A stretch of 45,755 nt of DNA from Anaerolineae bacterium (GCA_015490995.1 WFWT01000036.1:1-45755), one strand, 5' to 3'; numbered from the stretch's first letter, positions 24,291 to 33,537 are shown. The notes: generated by a model from the sequence alone, not told the origin. Made by a program: numbers and translations.

Positions 24291-25838
24291 GTGCTCGGGA
24301 AGGGATATTGGTTAGGGGGCAACCTGGGGAGAAAGGGTTATGCCCTGCGTGAGTCGCTGGTGTGGGCGGGAGTGGGGATCGTCCTGGCCGGGTTTGTAGC
24401 CCGTGGTCCGCTGTCCGTAGTCGCTCTTGGGGCGGGGGGGGCAGGACTCTTAATGGCTGCCCTTCTTTGGCCGCCGGTTGTGTACCCCGCGTTGGCGTTT
24501 GCCGTTCCTTTCGGCCCCGGCCTGTCCCTGGGTGCGTTCACCGTGGGCAGTGCTGATCTCCTGGTAGGGTTAATTGTAGCCGTCTGGATGGGCTACAACC
24601 TGGCTCAACGTCGGTGGCCGACGTTACGGGCGGAGTGGACGATCCCCCTTGTGCTCTTCTTCCTGGCCCAGGTGGTGAGTTTGCGGGAGGCCTGGAGCTG
24701 GACGGCCGCGCTGCCCGAGTTAATTAAGTGGGGGGAAATTATCGCCCTTTACGTGGTCACGGTGGATATCCTCCGCACGTGGCGACGGCACTGGGAAAGG
24801 CTGGCGTTGTGGATCGCGGGTGGGCTTGTAGTGGCCGCGGCGGCAGAGGCCGCGTTAGGGCTGGTGCAGTTCCTTTTCCGGATTGGACCACCGCAGTTCA
24901 TCATTTTGGGGCGCTTTCTGCGGGCCTATGGCACCTTTGCTCAGCCGAACCCCTACGCCGGTTATCTGGGGCTGGTCTTGCCACTGGCCGTGAGCCTTAG
25001 CCTACACGCCCTGCATGTAGGGGTGTGGCCGGATGAGGAACGGCCGCTCAGACAGTGGTTGGGCCGCGCTGTCGCCCTTGTGGGTGCCGCGTTGACAGGG
25101 ATTATCGGCATGGGGTTGTTGGCCTCTTGGTCCCGTGGCGGTTGGCTGGGCATGGTCGCGGCCCTGAGCGTGGTGATAGGGTTGCGTTCCCGACGGGCGG
25201 TGCTCCTCAGCGTTGTGCTCGCTTTTCTCCTGCTCAGCACGGTGGTCCTGGGGGTCGTGGGCGCGTTGCCCCCTGCAGTCCAGGAGCGTTTCCAGGGGTT
25301 GGAGGATTGGACCCTCTTTTTGAGGCCGGTGGAGTTGCGGAGCATCCGGGTGACGGGGGAGAACTTTGCCCTGGTGGAGCGCATGGCGCATTGGTGGGCA
25401 GCCTGGGCTATGTGGCTTGATTATCCGTGGACAGGCGTCGGCGCGGGAAACTACGCCGTGGCCTACGAGGCATATCGGATGCCGGGGTGGAAGGACCCGT
25501 TAGGCCACGCCCATAACATTTTTCTCAACGTCATGGCGGAGACCGGCCTGGTGGGCCTGGTGGCATATGTGCTGCTCTGGGGATGGGTTTATGTGCTGGC
25601 GCTGTATCGTCTGCCCCGGACGCACGGGTGGGCACGGGCGGTTCACCTCGGCGCGCTAGGAGGATTGACCCACTTGACCGTGCATAACCTCTTTGATAAC
25701 CTCTACGTCCGCGGGATGTACACTTACGTGGCGATCCTGTTGGCCCTGTTGAGTACCTCGCTGGAGGGTCAGACCCAATATGGAGAACACACATCCGACG
25801 TCCCGGACGATGAATCGCCGGCGGCAGGGGAATCTTAG
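24291..25838 (+). CDS. O-antigen ligase/polymerase-like membrane protein (Wzy_C family)
   Basis: A 515-residue protein with about 11-12 hydrophobic segments, resembling WaaL/Wzy-type O-antigen ligases and polymerases. The family motif SWSRGGWLG is present, followed by a large periplasmic-type loop containing GVGAGNY and ending in GHAHNIFLNVMAETGLVG. It would join lipid-linked oligosaccharides to an acceptor or to each other outside the membrane. I chose the GTG at 24291 because AGGAG at 24279-24283 is 7 bases upstream; a GTG at 24246 would add 15 residues. The downstream GtrA-like and GT4 genes overlap in series, indicating a surface-glycan operon. Confidence 0.85.
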   Translation: MLGKGYWLGGNLGRKGYALRESLVWAGVGIVLAGFVARGPLSVVALGAGGAGLLMAALLWPPVVYPALAFAVPFGPGLSLGAFTVGSADLLVGLIVAVWMGYNLAQRRWPTLRAEWTIPLVLFFLAQVVSLREAWSWTAALPELIKWGEIIALYVVTVDILRTWRRHWERLALWIAGGLVVAAAAEAALGLVQFLFRIGPPQFIILGRFLRAYGTFAQPNPYAGYLGLVLPLAVSLSLHALHVGVWPDEERPLRQWLGRAVALVGAALTGIIGMGLLASWSRGGWLGMVAALSVVIGLRSRRAVLLSVVLAFLLLSTVVLGVVGALPPAVQERFQGLEDWTLFLRPVELRSIRVTGENFALVERMAHWWAAWAMWLDYPWTGVGAGNYAVAYEAYRMPGWKDPLGHAHNIFLNVMAETGLVGLVAYVLLWGWVYVLALYRLPRTHGWARAVHLGALGGLTHLTVHNLFDNLYVRGMYTYVAILLALLSTSLEGQTQYGEHTSDVPDDESPAAGES

Positions 25839-26409
25839 GGAATCCGGGGCCGTGGTGAACACCCCTCACTGGATGAAAGCTGCCTCCCAGCAGCGTTCAC
25901 ATCCGCCGGGACGATTCCCCCTCCTTGGGTATTGGTGGGTCCGTCTGCGGCATGGCTTTTACGCCTTGCTCCAGCGGGTGGGCCGTCGTATTCCCTTGCC
26001 GGAGAAAGAAATCACCCGCTTCCTTAAGTTCGCCATGGTAGGTACGCTGGGCGCGGCCATCGACTTTAGCCTTTTGAACGTGTTTCACTTCGTGTTCGGG
26101 TGGACTAAGTTCTGGGCGAACACCGGCTCCTTTTCCATCGCGGTGTGCAGTAATTTCCTGTGGAACCGGTACTGGACTTTTCCCGAATCGCGTTCGCGGC
26201 CGGTACATAAACAGTTGCCGATGTTTTTCGCGGTGTATGTGGTCGGTTATTTCATCAACCAGAGCGTGTTTCTGGGGAGTGATGCCTACCTTTTCAGTCG
26301 ATTTCTTCCCCCTGCCCTCTCTGTCAACCTGGCTAAAGCGTTAGCCAACCTGGTGGGCTTGTTCTGGAATTTCACTGCGAACCGGTTTTCTACTTACCGG
26401 GGGTTGTAG
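25780..26409 (+). CDS. GtrA-family membrane protein
   Basis: A protein of up to 209 residues whose last 130 residues match the GtrA family: FLKFAMVGTLGAAIDFSLLNV, a conserved CSNFLWNRYWTF in the second loop and WNFTANRFSTY at the end, with four membrane helices. GtrA proteins take part in moving or presenting polyprenyl-linked sugars. The first about 75 residues are hydrophilic and basic and may be partly untranslated: the ATG at 25780 overlaps the ligase gene by 59 bases with only a distant GGAGGG, and GTG codons at 25852 and 25855 are alternatives. Likely partner of the GtrB-like enzyme at 21323. Confidence 0.85.
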   Translation: MENTHPTSRTMNRRRQGNLRESGAVVNTPHWMKAASQQRSHPPGRFPLLGYWWVRLRHGFYALLQRVGRRIPLPEKEITRFLKFAMVGTLGAAIDFSLLNVFHFVFGWTKFWANTGSFSIAVCSNFLWNRYWTFPESRSRPVHKQLPMFFAVYVVGYFINQSVFLGSDAYLFSRFLPPALSVNLAKALANLVGLFWNFTANRFSTYRGL

Positions 26410-27539
26410 TGGGCATGGGGCGATTGCTCTTCGAGGCGACGGCAGCCCTTAAACAGCACGCGGGTATCGGACGGTACGCGCGCGGTTTGGTCGGCGCGCT
26501 GGCCCGTTACTACCCGGACCTGCCGTTGGTGCTGGTAGCGTCGCGGGACGCGCCGGCTCCTCCCAAGGCGTGGCCCTTTCCCCTCCGACGGTGGCCTTTC
26601 GGCGAACGGTTGGGCGTTATTCTCTGGCAACGGCTGCGGGTACCCCTCTTTGCCGATATGTTGGTGGGACAGGGTGATCTCTTTCACTCGCCTGATTTTG
26701 TGCTGCCCCCCTTACGCCGCACGCCAGGCGTGGTCACCATTCACGACCTGTCCTTTCTCGTGTATCCCCAATACGCGGTGCCTGGGTTAGAGTATTATCT
26801 GCGGGGCGCGGTGCCCCGGGCAGTGCGCCGGGCACACGTCGTGCTGGCCGATTCTGAAAACACGCGCCGGGACCTCTTGCGTTTTTGGGATGTCCCTCCG
26901 GACAAAGTCCACGTGTTATACCCTGGGTTGGCACCCCACTTTCAGCCTGTCCGGGCATCGGAAATACTGGAAACGGTGCGGGAGCGATACCGGTTGCCGC
27001 AACATTTCATCCTCGGTGTCAGTCGTCTGGAGCCCCGCAAGAACTTCCTTGGCCTAATTCAGTCCTTTAACCGGTTTAAGGCGCAGACCGGGTTGCCCCA
27101 CCACCTGGTGATCGCGGGCGGCAAGGGATGGTTGTACGAGCCTATCTTCGAGGCGGCAGCCCGCTCCCCTTACCGAGAGGCCATTCACTTCCTCGGCTTT
27201 GTGCCTGATGCTGATCTGCCCGCGTTGTACACTCTGGCCGACGTGTTCGCCTACCCCTCATTTTACGAGGGCTTTGGGTTTCCCCCTTTGGAGGCCATGG
27301 CCTGTGGTACGCCGGTGGTGTGTGCCGATAATTCTTCCCTGCCGGAGGTGGTGGGTGAAGCAGGGGTGTTATTACCTGCGGAGGACGAGGCCGCATGGGC
27401 GGACGCGTTGGCCCGCGTGGTGACGGATAAGGCGCTGCGAGAACGGTTAGTCGCCGCGGGATACCGTCAAGCAGCTCGTTTCACGTGGGAAGCGACGGCC
27501 CATCGTTTGGTGACGATATATCGGCAGTTTCTGGAGTAA
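26409..27539 (+). CDS. Family 4 glycosyltransferase (group 1)
   Basis: A GT-B fold glycosyltransferase of about 376 residues. The N-terminal acceptor domain begins MGRLLFEATAALKQHAGIGRYARGL. The C-terminal donor domain has ILGVSRLEPRKN and the EX7E-type motif FYEGFGFPPLEAMACGTPVV. It is cytosolic or peripheral on the membrane and adds a sugar from a nucleotide-sugar donor. The start is either the GTG at 26409, overlapping the gtrA-like stop by one base, or the ATG at 26415; GGGGG upstream gives a weak ribosome binding site for both. It is the last gene of the plus-strand glycan run and ends in a bidirectional terminator. Confidence 0.88.
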   Translation: MGMGRLLFEATAALKQHAGIGRYARGLVGALARYYPDLPLVLVASRDAPAPPKAWPFPLRRWPFGERLGVILWQRLRVPLFADMLVGQGDLFHSPDFVLPPLRRTPGVVTIHDLSFLVYPQYAVPGLEYYLRGAVPRAVRRAHVVLADSENTRRDLLRFWDVPPDKVHVLYPGLAPHFQPVRASEILETVRERYRLPQHFILGVSRLEPRKNFLGLIQSFNRFKAQTGLPHHLVIAGGKGWLYEPIFEAAARSPYREAIHFLGFVPDADLPALYTLADVFAYPSFYEGFGFPPLEAMACGTPVVCADNSSLPEVVGEAGVLLPAEDEAAWADALARVVTDKALRERLVAAGYRQAARFTWEATAHRLVTIYRQFLE

Positions 27540-27558
27540 GCCGGCAGGAGGATGTTGA

Positions 27559-27593
27559 GCGGGCGAGCAGGAAAGACGTGCCCGCTCGCCCGC
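27559..27593. terminator. Bidirectional terminator between convergent genes
   Basis: GCGGGCGAGC (27559-27568) and GCTCGCCCGC (27584-27593) form a perfect 10-bp stem with a 15-base loop, located between the glycosyltransferase stop (27539) and the ABC permease stop (27600). Position and symmetry suggest it ends both transcripts. Confidence 0.65.
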
Positions 27594-27599
27594 GTGGAT

Positions 27600-28580
27600 T
27601 TAGGCCCGGATCTCCTGTCGCTGGAAGAGGACATAACCCAGCGCGAAGAGCAGAATGGTGACCGCGATCAGGCCGGTCATCTGGGGCCAGATGAGCAACA
27701 GGCTCTGGCGGAGCGGGAGGGGGGTTCCCAAAATCGCGCCCGAAAGCTGGATGGGCAGCACCAGGCCCAGGGCGCGCGTCGCCGGATTGAGCAGCGCCAG
27801 GGCAATCTCCGAGTACAGTGTGTTGGGCGACAGACGGGAGAGGAAGAGCTGCCACTCCAGCTGGCGGATGAATTCTTCCGGAAAGCCGAAGCGGATGGGC
27901 GCGATGATCTGTGCCAGGACGTCGGCCAGCATCCCCCAGAACGCGATGTAAAAGAGCCAGACGGCAATCGATGCCAGCGCGGCCGTGGCCGGCTCGCGGA
28001 AAACAATGGAGAAAAGCATAGCAAGGGTCAGCCAGATACCCCCGTAGAAAATGGTGGCCAGCAGAAACCACAGGGCACGGGCCACTTCCTCTCCTCCAGG
28101 GCGCACGCCCAAACGCACGATGCCCAGGCCGAAGATGAGCAACCAGATGGCCGTCAGCACCAGGGCTAGGGTGAACAGGTGGGCCAGAAACTTGCCGAAA
28201 AGGAGTGCGTCTCGGTAGATGGGCTGAGCCAGCACGCGGGACATGGTGCGGCGGTTGAATTCCCCGTTCACCGTGTCAAACGCGAGCGCGATGGCCACCA
28301 GGGGGACCAGAAACCCCAGGAACCCAATAAAGGCCGGCAAGGGCTCCCGGCCAACGGTGAAGAGGCGCAAGTACACAAAGGGATCTTGCTCCACGGTCTC
28401 CAGAATGGTTTGGATAGCTCCGAACACCGCGCCTACCGCGGTGAGCGCGATGAGGATCTCAAGGATGTGCATGCGCACGCTGGTGAGGTTATCGGCCATC
28501 TCTTTGGCCAGTACGGCCCACATGCCGGTCCAGGGCGAACCCTCCCGACGGCGCTCATGCGGCCTTGCCTGCACGGTCAT
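27600..28580 (-). CDS. ABC-2 type transporter permease
   Basis: A 326-residue integral membrane protein of the ABC-2/NosY-like exporter permease group, with about six membrane segments and the large extracytoplasmic loop between the first two (about 55-80 and 100-115). The conserved [20 protein letters not shown] segment, in which a coupling helix contacts the ATPase, is typical. AGAGGAGG lies about 7 bases before the ATG at 28580, which overlaps the upstream ATPase gene by 26 bases; an upstream in-frame extension to 28622 is unlikely. The exported substrate is unknown. It forms one operon with the ATPase and the NEW3-domain protein. Confidence 0.87.
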   Translation of the reverse strand: MTVQARPHERRREGSPWTGMWAVLAKEMADNLTSVRMHILEILIALTAVGAVFGAIQTILETVEQDPFVYLRLFTVGREPLPAFIGFLGFLVPLVAIALAFDTVNGEFNRRTMSRVLAQPIYRDALLFGKFLAHLFTLALVLTAIWLLIFGLGIVRLGVRPGGEEVARALWFLLATIFYGGIWLTLAMLFSIVFREPATAALASIAVWLFYIAFWGMLADVLAQIIAPIRFGFPEEFIRQLEWQLFLSRLSPNTLYSEIALALLNPATRALGLVLPIQLSGAILGTPLPLRQSLLLIWPQMTGLIAVTILLFALGYVLFQRQEIRA

Positions 28581-29520
28581 GGGCCACCTCCTCTGTTTCA
28601 AAGTAACGGGCATAAATCTCATCCAGGTTGGGTTCTTCCAGGTCCAGGTTGAGGAGTTCGCCGCCGGCTTCCACGACGGCGCGTGCGGCCTGCGGACGCA
28701 CGTCTCGTTGTGCGAGCAGTTCGTATGTCATGTCACCCTTGGGTTGGACCTCCACCACGTGGCTGAGCCCGCGCAAGTGGCGGAGGATAGTGTCTGTTTC
28801 GCCACGTGCGATGACGCGTACCCGATATCCGCCGCCCAGGACCTGCCGCGCCAGTTCCGGTACCGTGCCCTCCACCACCATGCGCCCTTTGCGGAACAGC
28901 CCCACCCGGTCACACACGGCCTGCACCTGGTGCAACAGGTGGGACGCCAACAGAACCGTGATCCCTTCCGCTTTCAAGTCCCGGATGATGTTCAGGAATT
29001 CCACAGCGGCAGCGGGGTCCAAGCCCTGGGTAGGCTCGTCCAGGATGACCATCTGTGGGCGTTTGATGAGGAGTTCCGCAACTCCTAAGCGTTGTTTCAT
29101 ACCTCGGGAATAGGTGCCCACCGGTCGGTCGGCTACGTCGGCCAGGCCAATGCGCGTGAGGGCTTCGTCAATCCGACGATACGCCTCCCGGCGGGGGATG
29201 CCGTTGAGCTTGGCGATGTAGATCAGGTTCTCACGGGCAGTGAGCTGGTCGTAGAAGCCCACTTGGTCCGGCAGATAGCCCACGCGTGCTTTCACGCTTA
29301 AAGGCTGGCGGACCGGGTTGAACCCCAGCACGCGCACTTCCCCTTTCGTCGGCTCGGTAAGCCCTAATAGCATCAGGATGGTGGTCGTCTTGCCCGAACC
29401 GTTGGGACCCAGCAAGCCGAAGACCTCCCCCGCTTTGACCCGCAGGTTCAGGTTGTCCACCGCGACAACGCCGTTATAGTGTTTGCTCAGGTTACGGGTT
29501 TCCACCACATATTCGGCCAT
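28555..29520 (-). CDS. ABC-2 type exporter ATP-binding protein
   Basis: A 321-residue ABC ATPase. Walker A GPNGSGKT (about 39-46), signature YSRGMKQRL in place of LSGGQ, Walker [14 protein letters not shown] and a following switch histidine in ASHLLH are all present. A C-terminal accessory domain (about 225-321) is typical of ABC-2 exporter ATPases such as CcmA/NatA types. GGAGGAGG lies just before the ATG. The gene follows the NEW3-domain gene after 60 bases that hold a strong hairpin. It pairs with the permease encoded immediately after. Confidence 0.92.
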   Translation of the reverse strand: MAEYVVETRNLSKHYNGVVAVDNLNLRVKAGEVFGLLGPNGSGKTTTILMLLGLTEPTKGEVRVLGFNPVRQPLSVKARVGYLPDQVGFYDQLTARENLIYIAKLNGIPRREAYRRIDEALTRIGLADVADRPVGTYSRGMKQRLGVAELLIKRPQMVILDEPTQGLDPAAAVEFLNIIRDLKAEGITVLLASHLLHQVQAVCDRVGLFRKGRMVVEGTVPELARQVLGGGYRVRVIARGETDTILRHLRGLSHVVEVQPKGDMTYELLAQRDVRPQAARAVVEAGGELLNLDLEEPNLDEIYARYFETEEVAHDRAGKAA

Positions 29521-29546
29521 GGCTAGCCTCCTCCCGTCGGGATCCG

Positions 29547-29573
29547 GCGGGGGCAGGTAGATCCTGCCCCCGC
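29547..29573 (-). other. Intra-operon 11-bp hairpin
   Basis: GCGGGGGCAGG (29547-29557) pairs perfectly with CCTGCCCCCGC (29563-29573) across a 5-base loop, between the NEW3 gene stop and the ATPase start. There is no U-tract. It may be a partial terminator or an mRNA stability element that lets the NEW3 protein be made in excess over the transporter. Confidence 0.6.
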
Positions 29574-29580
29574 AAGAGAA

Positions 29581-30747
29581 TTACCGACGGCCGAAGCGCA
29601 TTACGGCAAAGCCGACGACCAGCACGGCCACCGCGATCAAGCCGATGCCTATCATCCCCCAAATGGTGGATGTCAACACGGTGATGCGGAAGTCCGTGGA
29701 GTCGGAAACGCCTCCCTCCGCGCTGGCGCGGATGGTCACCATGTAATCTCCCGCGACGGCCTTGTCCGCCGGTCGGATGCGCGCGGTGACTTCGACCTGT
29801 TGTCCGGGCGGGATCTCATCGATGCGCTTGGGGTCGAATTCCACCTTCCAGTTGGCCGGTTCGGTGGCGCTCATCTCCACGTTGCGTGCCGGCGCAGAGC
29901 CCGTGTTCTGCACAATGACCTTCAAGGGCGTTTCCTGGCCCACGTACGCGTTGGCGGAGAGGCGTCCTTCCGGCGCGGTGACGTTCAGGTCCGCCTGGCC
30001 GGTGATCTCCACGGCCAGTTCCACGGTGGCTTCCGCGTCCCCGCCAATGGCGCGCACGGTGATAGGATAGCGCCCGGCCGGTGTGTTGCGAGGCACGCTC
30101 ACCTCAATGTTCAAGCTCTTGGAGGAGTTGGCATTCACCGGCAAGCTGGTCACTTCCTGGGCGCCGAACGAGGGCTTAAAGGCCACCTGAAACCCTTGCG
30201 GAGCCTGCGCTTCCAGGTTGACGGTGATGTCCTCATCGCCGTCGTTCTTGATGGTGCCGTCGAAGCGGAAGTTGGTGCTGGTCGTTCCTCGCAGGACGGG
30301 GAGCTCCACGGTGAAGGAGAGCTGGGGCGGCAGCTTTTCCTCCACGGTTAGCTCAATGGGCAACTCCGCAGTCCACTGGTCCGCTCGTCCCAGAACCACA
30401 AACTGATAAGTGCCGGGCGTTACGTCTTTGGGCTGTTCCAATCGCAGGTCGACCGACAGGGAGCGGTCCGGTTTGACGTAAATCGCCTTGATAATACGGC
30501 CACCGCCACGGAACGTTGCCTTCCATCCCTCCGGCAGCTCTTTCATCTCCAGGTAAACGATGAATGGCGTCTCCCCCCTGTTTTCAATGTCCAGCGACAC
30601 AGTGACGGTACGGTTGGCTTCCACCACCTGGGCGGGGTATCGGGTGGAGATGCTCAGCGGTGATTCCACGTCTCCCTGAGCTAAGACCGGCATGGCGGTG
30701 GTGGTCAGGAGCACCAGTGCAATGAGTAGGGACGCTGCTCGTCGCAT
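29581..30747 (-). CDS. Membrane-anchored NEW3 (NPCBM-associated) domain protein
   Basis: A 388-residue exported protein. A signal peptide (1-23, ending PVLAQ) is followed by three tandem beta-sandwich repeats of the NEW3/alpha-galactosidase-associated type (about 30-130, 135-235 and 245-345), each with phrases like VTVSLDIENRGETPF and PPGQQVEVTARIRP. A C-terminal membrane helix (about 362-385) ends in a basic FGRR. This architecture is common beside ABC-2 exporters, but its function is not established; it may be an accessory envelope protein. GGGAGGGG lies about 6 bases before the ATG. A strong terminator hairpin lies only 49 bases upstream, leaving little room for a promoter of its own. Confidence 0.85.
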   Translation of the reverse strand: MRRAASLLIALVLLTTTAMPVLAQGDVESPLSISTRYPAQVVEANRTVTVSLDIENRGETPFIVYLEMKELPEGWKATFRGGGRIIKAIYVKPDRSLSVDLRLEQPKDVTPGTYQFVVLGRADQWTAELPIELTVEEKLPPQLSFTVELPVLRGTTSTNFRFDGTIKNDGDEDITVNLEAQAPQGFQVAFKPSFGAQEVTSLPVNANSSKSLNIEVSVPRNTPAGRYPITVRAIGGDAEATVELAVEITGQADLNVTAPEGRLSANAYVGQETPLKVIVQNTGSAPARNVEMSATEPANWKVEFDPKRIDEIPPGQQVEVTARIRPADKAVAGDYMVTIRASAEGGVSDSTDFRITVLTSTIWGMIGIGLIAVAVLVVGFAVMRFGRR

Positions 30748-30795
30748 GGCTCACCCCTCCCTGCATGGTAAATTTTGGCGAAGGCTCCAGGCCAC

Positions 30796-30820
30796 AAAAA
30801 AGGCACCTGAAAGAGGTGCC
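30796..30820 (-). terminator. Rho-independent terminator of the heme operon or attenuator of the NEW3 operon
   Basis: On the minus strand GGCACCT-CTTTC-AGGTGCC (30820-30802) forms a 7-bp stem followed directly by six U residues (30801-30796). It is about 200 bases past the hemY stop and 49 bases before the NEW3 gene. It most simply ends the heme operon, but its closeness to the next gene leaves open a leader attenuator. Confidence 0.85.
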
Positions 30821-30936
30821 TACTTCTGCCCAAGATATACGCAACGTCAGCACGGTTCAGGATCTTAGCTTATCCGTGGAAAGAGCACCAAATATTGAGC
30901 ATGTGTGGGTTTGTGGGCACCCGTCGTGTTCGTGAT

Positions 30937-30970
30937 GGTGCTACACAGCACCGCGAGGCCTTTGGGCCTC
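30937..30970 (-). other. Tandem small hairpins downstream of hemY
   Basis: GGTGCT-ACAC-AGCACC (30937-30952) and GAGGCC-TTTG-GGCCTC (30955-30970) are two adjacent 6-bp hairpins in the 205-base gap between hemY and the terminator. They may protect the 3' end of the heme mRNA. No gene was accepted in this gap. Confidence 0.45.
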
Positions 30971-31025
30971 AGCAGGAGGACCGGCTCGTTGGGCGCGGCC
31001 ATAAGGACCGAATAGTCGGCGAGCG

Positions 31026-32477
31026 TCACTCCGGCCGGGTGGGACACAGTTGTTCTGCCACGCGGTGTCCGGCAGCGATACAGTCGGGGATGCCCACCCC
31101 GGAGTACGCGTTGCCCACCAGGTACAGGTGAGGCCATTCCGCCAGACGGGCCTGGATGTGGGCCAGACGGTCTTGGTGGCCGATGACGTACTGGGGCAAT
31201 GCCCGTTGCCAGCGGAAGATCCAGGTGTGCTCGGGACGGGCCGTGATACCCATAATCGCACGCAGTTCTTCGGTCGCCAGGGCCAGGATGGCTTTATCCG
31301 GCAAGGAAACCACCTCATCCGCGCCCGCGCGGCCGAAAAAGCACCGGAACAGCGCGTATCCCGCCGGCGCACGGTGTGGAAACTTGCTGGACGTCCACGT
31401 GCAGGCCAGCAGGGCGCGGCCTTCCACGCGTGGAACGACGAACCCGTATCCCTTCAGTGGATGCGGCACGTCATCACGAGGGTAAGCAAGGGAAACGGTA
31501 AGGGTAGACGCGTAAGGAATGGCGTCCAGGGTGTGGGCTAGGTCCGGATCCACGGCGTCTATCAGTTGGGCGCTCACGTGGGCCGGCGTAGCGAGGATTA
31601 CCGCGTGAGCGCTCAGGCGTTCGCCTGTAGCCAGATGCACTTCCCAAGGACCCGTAGCCGTCCCGGCGTGGCGGTCACGGAGGCGAACCTGGGTAACGGG
31701 TGTGCCGGCCCGCAGGTGGACGCCCTTAAGGGCAGGGAGGAGGGCTTCTATCATTTGTGTGAGGCCATGACGCAGGGTGACGAAGGGCGTCCAGCGCGCG
31801 GTACGGTCTCGCGCTGGCGCGTGTCGGCGTCGGGCCAGGAGGCCGCGCAACAAGCTACCGTGGGCCCGGGTGATCTCCAGCAGCTGGGGATAGGTGGCAG
31901 CCACACTGAGCTGCTGGGCGTCCCCCCCGTAAATGCCTGCAAACAGGGGCTCCACTATGCGCTCGAACACCTCTCGCCCCAGATGGGTGCTGACAAATTC
32001 GGCCACCGAGATATCCCGCCCGTCGGGATGACGGGTCCAGATCAAGTCCAGGCCGGCCCGCACTTTGCCCGGCCATGAGATCAGGGAGGTGCGAAAGAGG
32101 GGCCCCAAGCGGGCCGGGATCATGAGCGTTAAACCTTCTGGGAGGGGATGGAGGCTGCCTCGGGAGTAAATGAAGGAACCGGCATGCTCGCGCGACGTGC
32201 CGACAATGTCCTCTGTCAGGCCCAGGGACTGCCACAGGGCAATGCCCGCGGGCTTGTAGGAGAGGATGCTATCCGGTCCGCCTTCTACGATAAAGCCTTT
32301 CTCGCGCACCGTGTGAATAACGCCTCCCCATCGAGAGGAGGCATCAACAAGGTAGATGTCCAGGGGCCGTTCGAGTGTGCGTGCGTGGTGTTGCAGGTAG
32401 TACGCGGTGGCGAGCCCGCTGATACCGCCCCCTACAATCACCACCGTCCGTGCTGGTGTCGTGTTATGTGCTGGCAT
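31026..32477 (-). CDS. hemY: Coproporphyrinogen III (or protoporphyrinogen IX) oxidase HemY/CgoX
   Basis: A 483-residue FAD enzyme that oxidises the porphyrinogen ring with oxygen. The dinucleotide-binding motif VVIVGGGISGLATAYYL (12-28) opens the protein; SSRWGG, VEGGPDSIL and the C-terminal FAD contact NAYSGVGIPDCIAAG are typical of HemY. Because hemQ is in the same operon, the expected reaction is coproporphyrinogen III to coproporphyrin III. The start at 32477 matches the family; the 104 in-frame residues upstream read as the hemH gene in another frame. Only a weak ribosome binding site is seen. It is the last gene of the heme operon, 82 bases after hemH, with a hairpin in the gap. Confidence 0.93.
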   Translation of the reverse strand: MPAHNTTPARTVVIVGGGISGLATAYYLQHHARTLERPLDIYLVDASSRWGGVIHTVREKGFIVEGGPDSILSYKPAGIALWQSLGLTEDIVGTSREHAGSFIYSRGSLHPLPEGLTLMIPARLGPLFRTSLISWPGKVRAGLDLIWTRHPDGRDISVAEFVSTHLGREVFERIVEPLFAGIYGGDAQQLSVAATYPQLLEITRAHGSLLRGLLARRRHAPARDRTARWTPFVTLRHGLTQMIEALLPALKGVHLRAGTPVTQVRLRDRHAGTATGPWEVHLATGERLSAHAVILATPAHVSAQLIDAVDPDLAHTLDAIPYASTLTVSLAYPRDDVPHPLKGYGFVVPRVEGRALLACTWTSSKFPHRAPAGYALFRCFFGRAGADEVVSLPDKAILALATEELRAIMGITARPEHTWIFRWQRALPQYVIGHQDRLAHIQARLAEWPHLYLVGNAYSGVGIPDCIAAGHRVAEQLCPTRPE

Positions 32478-32524
32478 GGCGTTTTTGTCCCGCCCTTTGG
32501 GAAGTGACGTGTCTCCGTCGGGAG

Positions 32525-32546
32525 GGAGCCTTCGGCAGAAGGCCCC
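32525..32546 (-). other. Hairpin between hemH and hemY
   Basis: A 10-bp stem with one G-U pair around a TGCC loop on the minus strand, centred on GCCTTC/GAAGGC (32528-32543). No U-tract follows, so read-through into hemY is expected; it may tune hemY levels. Confidence 0.4.
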
Positions 32547-32559
32547 CACCCGTGTCGGC

Positions 32560-33537
32560 TCAGGATGTAAAACGGTTATGGGCCAACACCAGCTGGCCCA
32601 GCGTCTCGATAAAGGCCGGGTCGTCGTTGAGGGAGGCCGTTCGTTCCAGGTGCACCCCCAGACGTTCCGCGTGTTGGCGTAATTCGATGTCAATGTCGTA
32701 CAGGATCTCCACGTGATCGCACACGAAGCCGATAGGCACCACCAGCACATGGCGGGCTCCTCGGGCGGCCAGGTCGCTGACCACTTCACTCACATCCGGT
32801 CCCAGCCAAGGCACGTTGGAAGCGCCGGCGCTCTGGTACGCGAAGTGCCAACGGGAGAGGCCTACCCGTTGGGCGACCAAAGCCGCGCTTGTGGTCAGTT
32901 CTTCGTGGTAGGGGTCTCCTCGCTCAACCACCTTGCGAGGTAGACTGTGGGCCGTGAAAATGACCTCGACATTGGGACGAACGGCCGTGGGGAAACGTTG
33001 TAAGGCCTCCTGCACTTTGGCGGCTACCACAGCAATAAACCCGGGGTGATCGCCCCATCGTTCCACGAACTGAACCTCTACCGGTTCGGCGACCCTTTCG
33101 AGTGCCTGGTTCAGGGCGCGGCGGTACGCGCCGACACTCATGCGGGAGTAATGAGGCGCCATGGGGATGGCGATAAGTCGTTGGTAGCCCTGGGCAACGA
33201 TTGTGGGGACCACGTCTCGAATGTAGGGGTGCCAGTGCCTCATGGCGACAAATGTGCGGAAGTGAGGTCCCGCGTGGCGGTGCAGCCACCTTTCCAGCGC
33301 ACGCGCCTGAGCCTGAGTGTGGTCTAGCAGGGGAGAGCGCCCCCCGATCAGCGCGTAGCGTTCCCGCACTTCGGCGACCAGTTCCGGAGGGGTGGGGCGG
33401 CCGCCTCGCACGTCCAGCAAGTAGGGTTCCACGTCGTCCAGGGAAAGGGGGCCGCCATAAGCCAGCAGAAGTACGGCGACAGGCGTCGTTGTAAGGGAAG
33501 GTGTGGATTTCTCCCTTGCCGTTACTGTCGTTGTCAT
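32560..33537 (-). CDS. hemH: Ferrochelatase (coproporphyrin ferrochelatase, CpfC/HemH)
   Basis: A 325-residue ferrochelatase that inserts ferrous iron into a porphyrin. The catalytic histidine is H197 in FTAHSLP and the acidic partner E277 lies in CDHVEILYDID. There is no cysteine-rich C-terminal iron-sulfur extension. With HemQ and HemY in the same operon the likely substrate is coproporphyrin III. The ATG overlaps the hemE stop (ATGA, 33534-33537). Confidence 0.93.
   Translation of the reverse strand: MTTTVTAREKSTPSLTTTPVAVLLLAYGGPLSLDDVEPYLLDVRGGRPTPPELVAEVRERYALIGGRSPLLDHTQAQARALERWLHRHAGPHFRTFVAMRHWHPYIRDVVPTIVAQGYQRLIAIPMAPHYSRMSVGAYRRALNQALERVAEPVEVQFVERWGDHPGFIAVVAAKVQEALQRFPTAVRPNVEVIFTAHSLPRKVVERGDPYHEELTTSAALVAQRVGLSRWHFAYQSAGASNVPWLGPDVSEVVSDLAARGARHVLVVPIGFVCDHVEILYDIDIELRQHAERLGVHLERTASLNDDPAFIETLGQLVLAHNRFTS

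Noticed and set aside
30865-31137. 90-residue minus-strand open frame at the end of hemY
   Set aside because: Mostly the hemY coding region in another frame plus the two small hairpins; no ribosome binding site.
32478-32789. 104-residue N-terminal extension of HemY
   Set aside because: The extension overlaps the end of hemH in another frame; the FAD-binding motif begins directly after the ATG at 32477.
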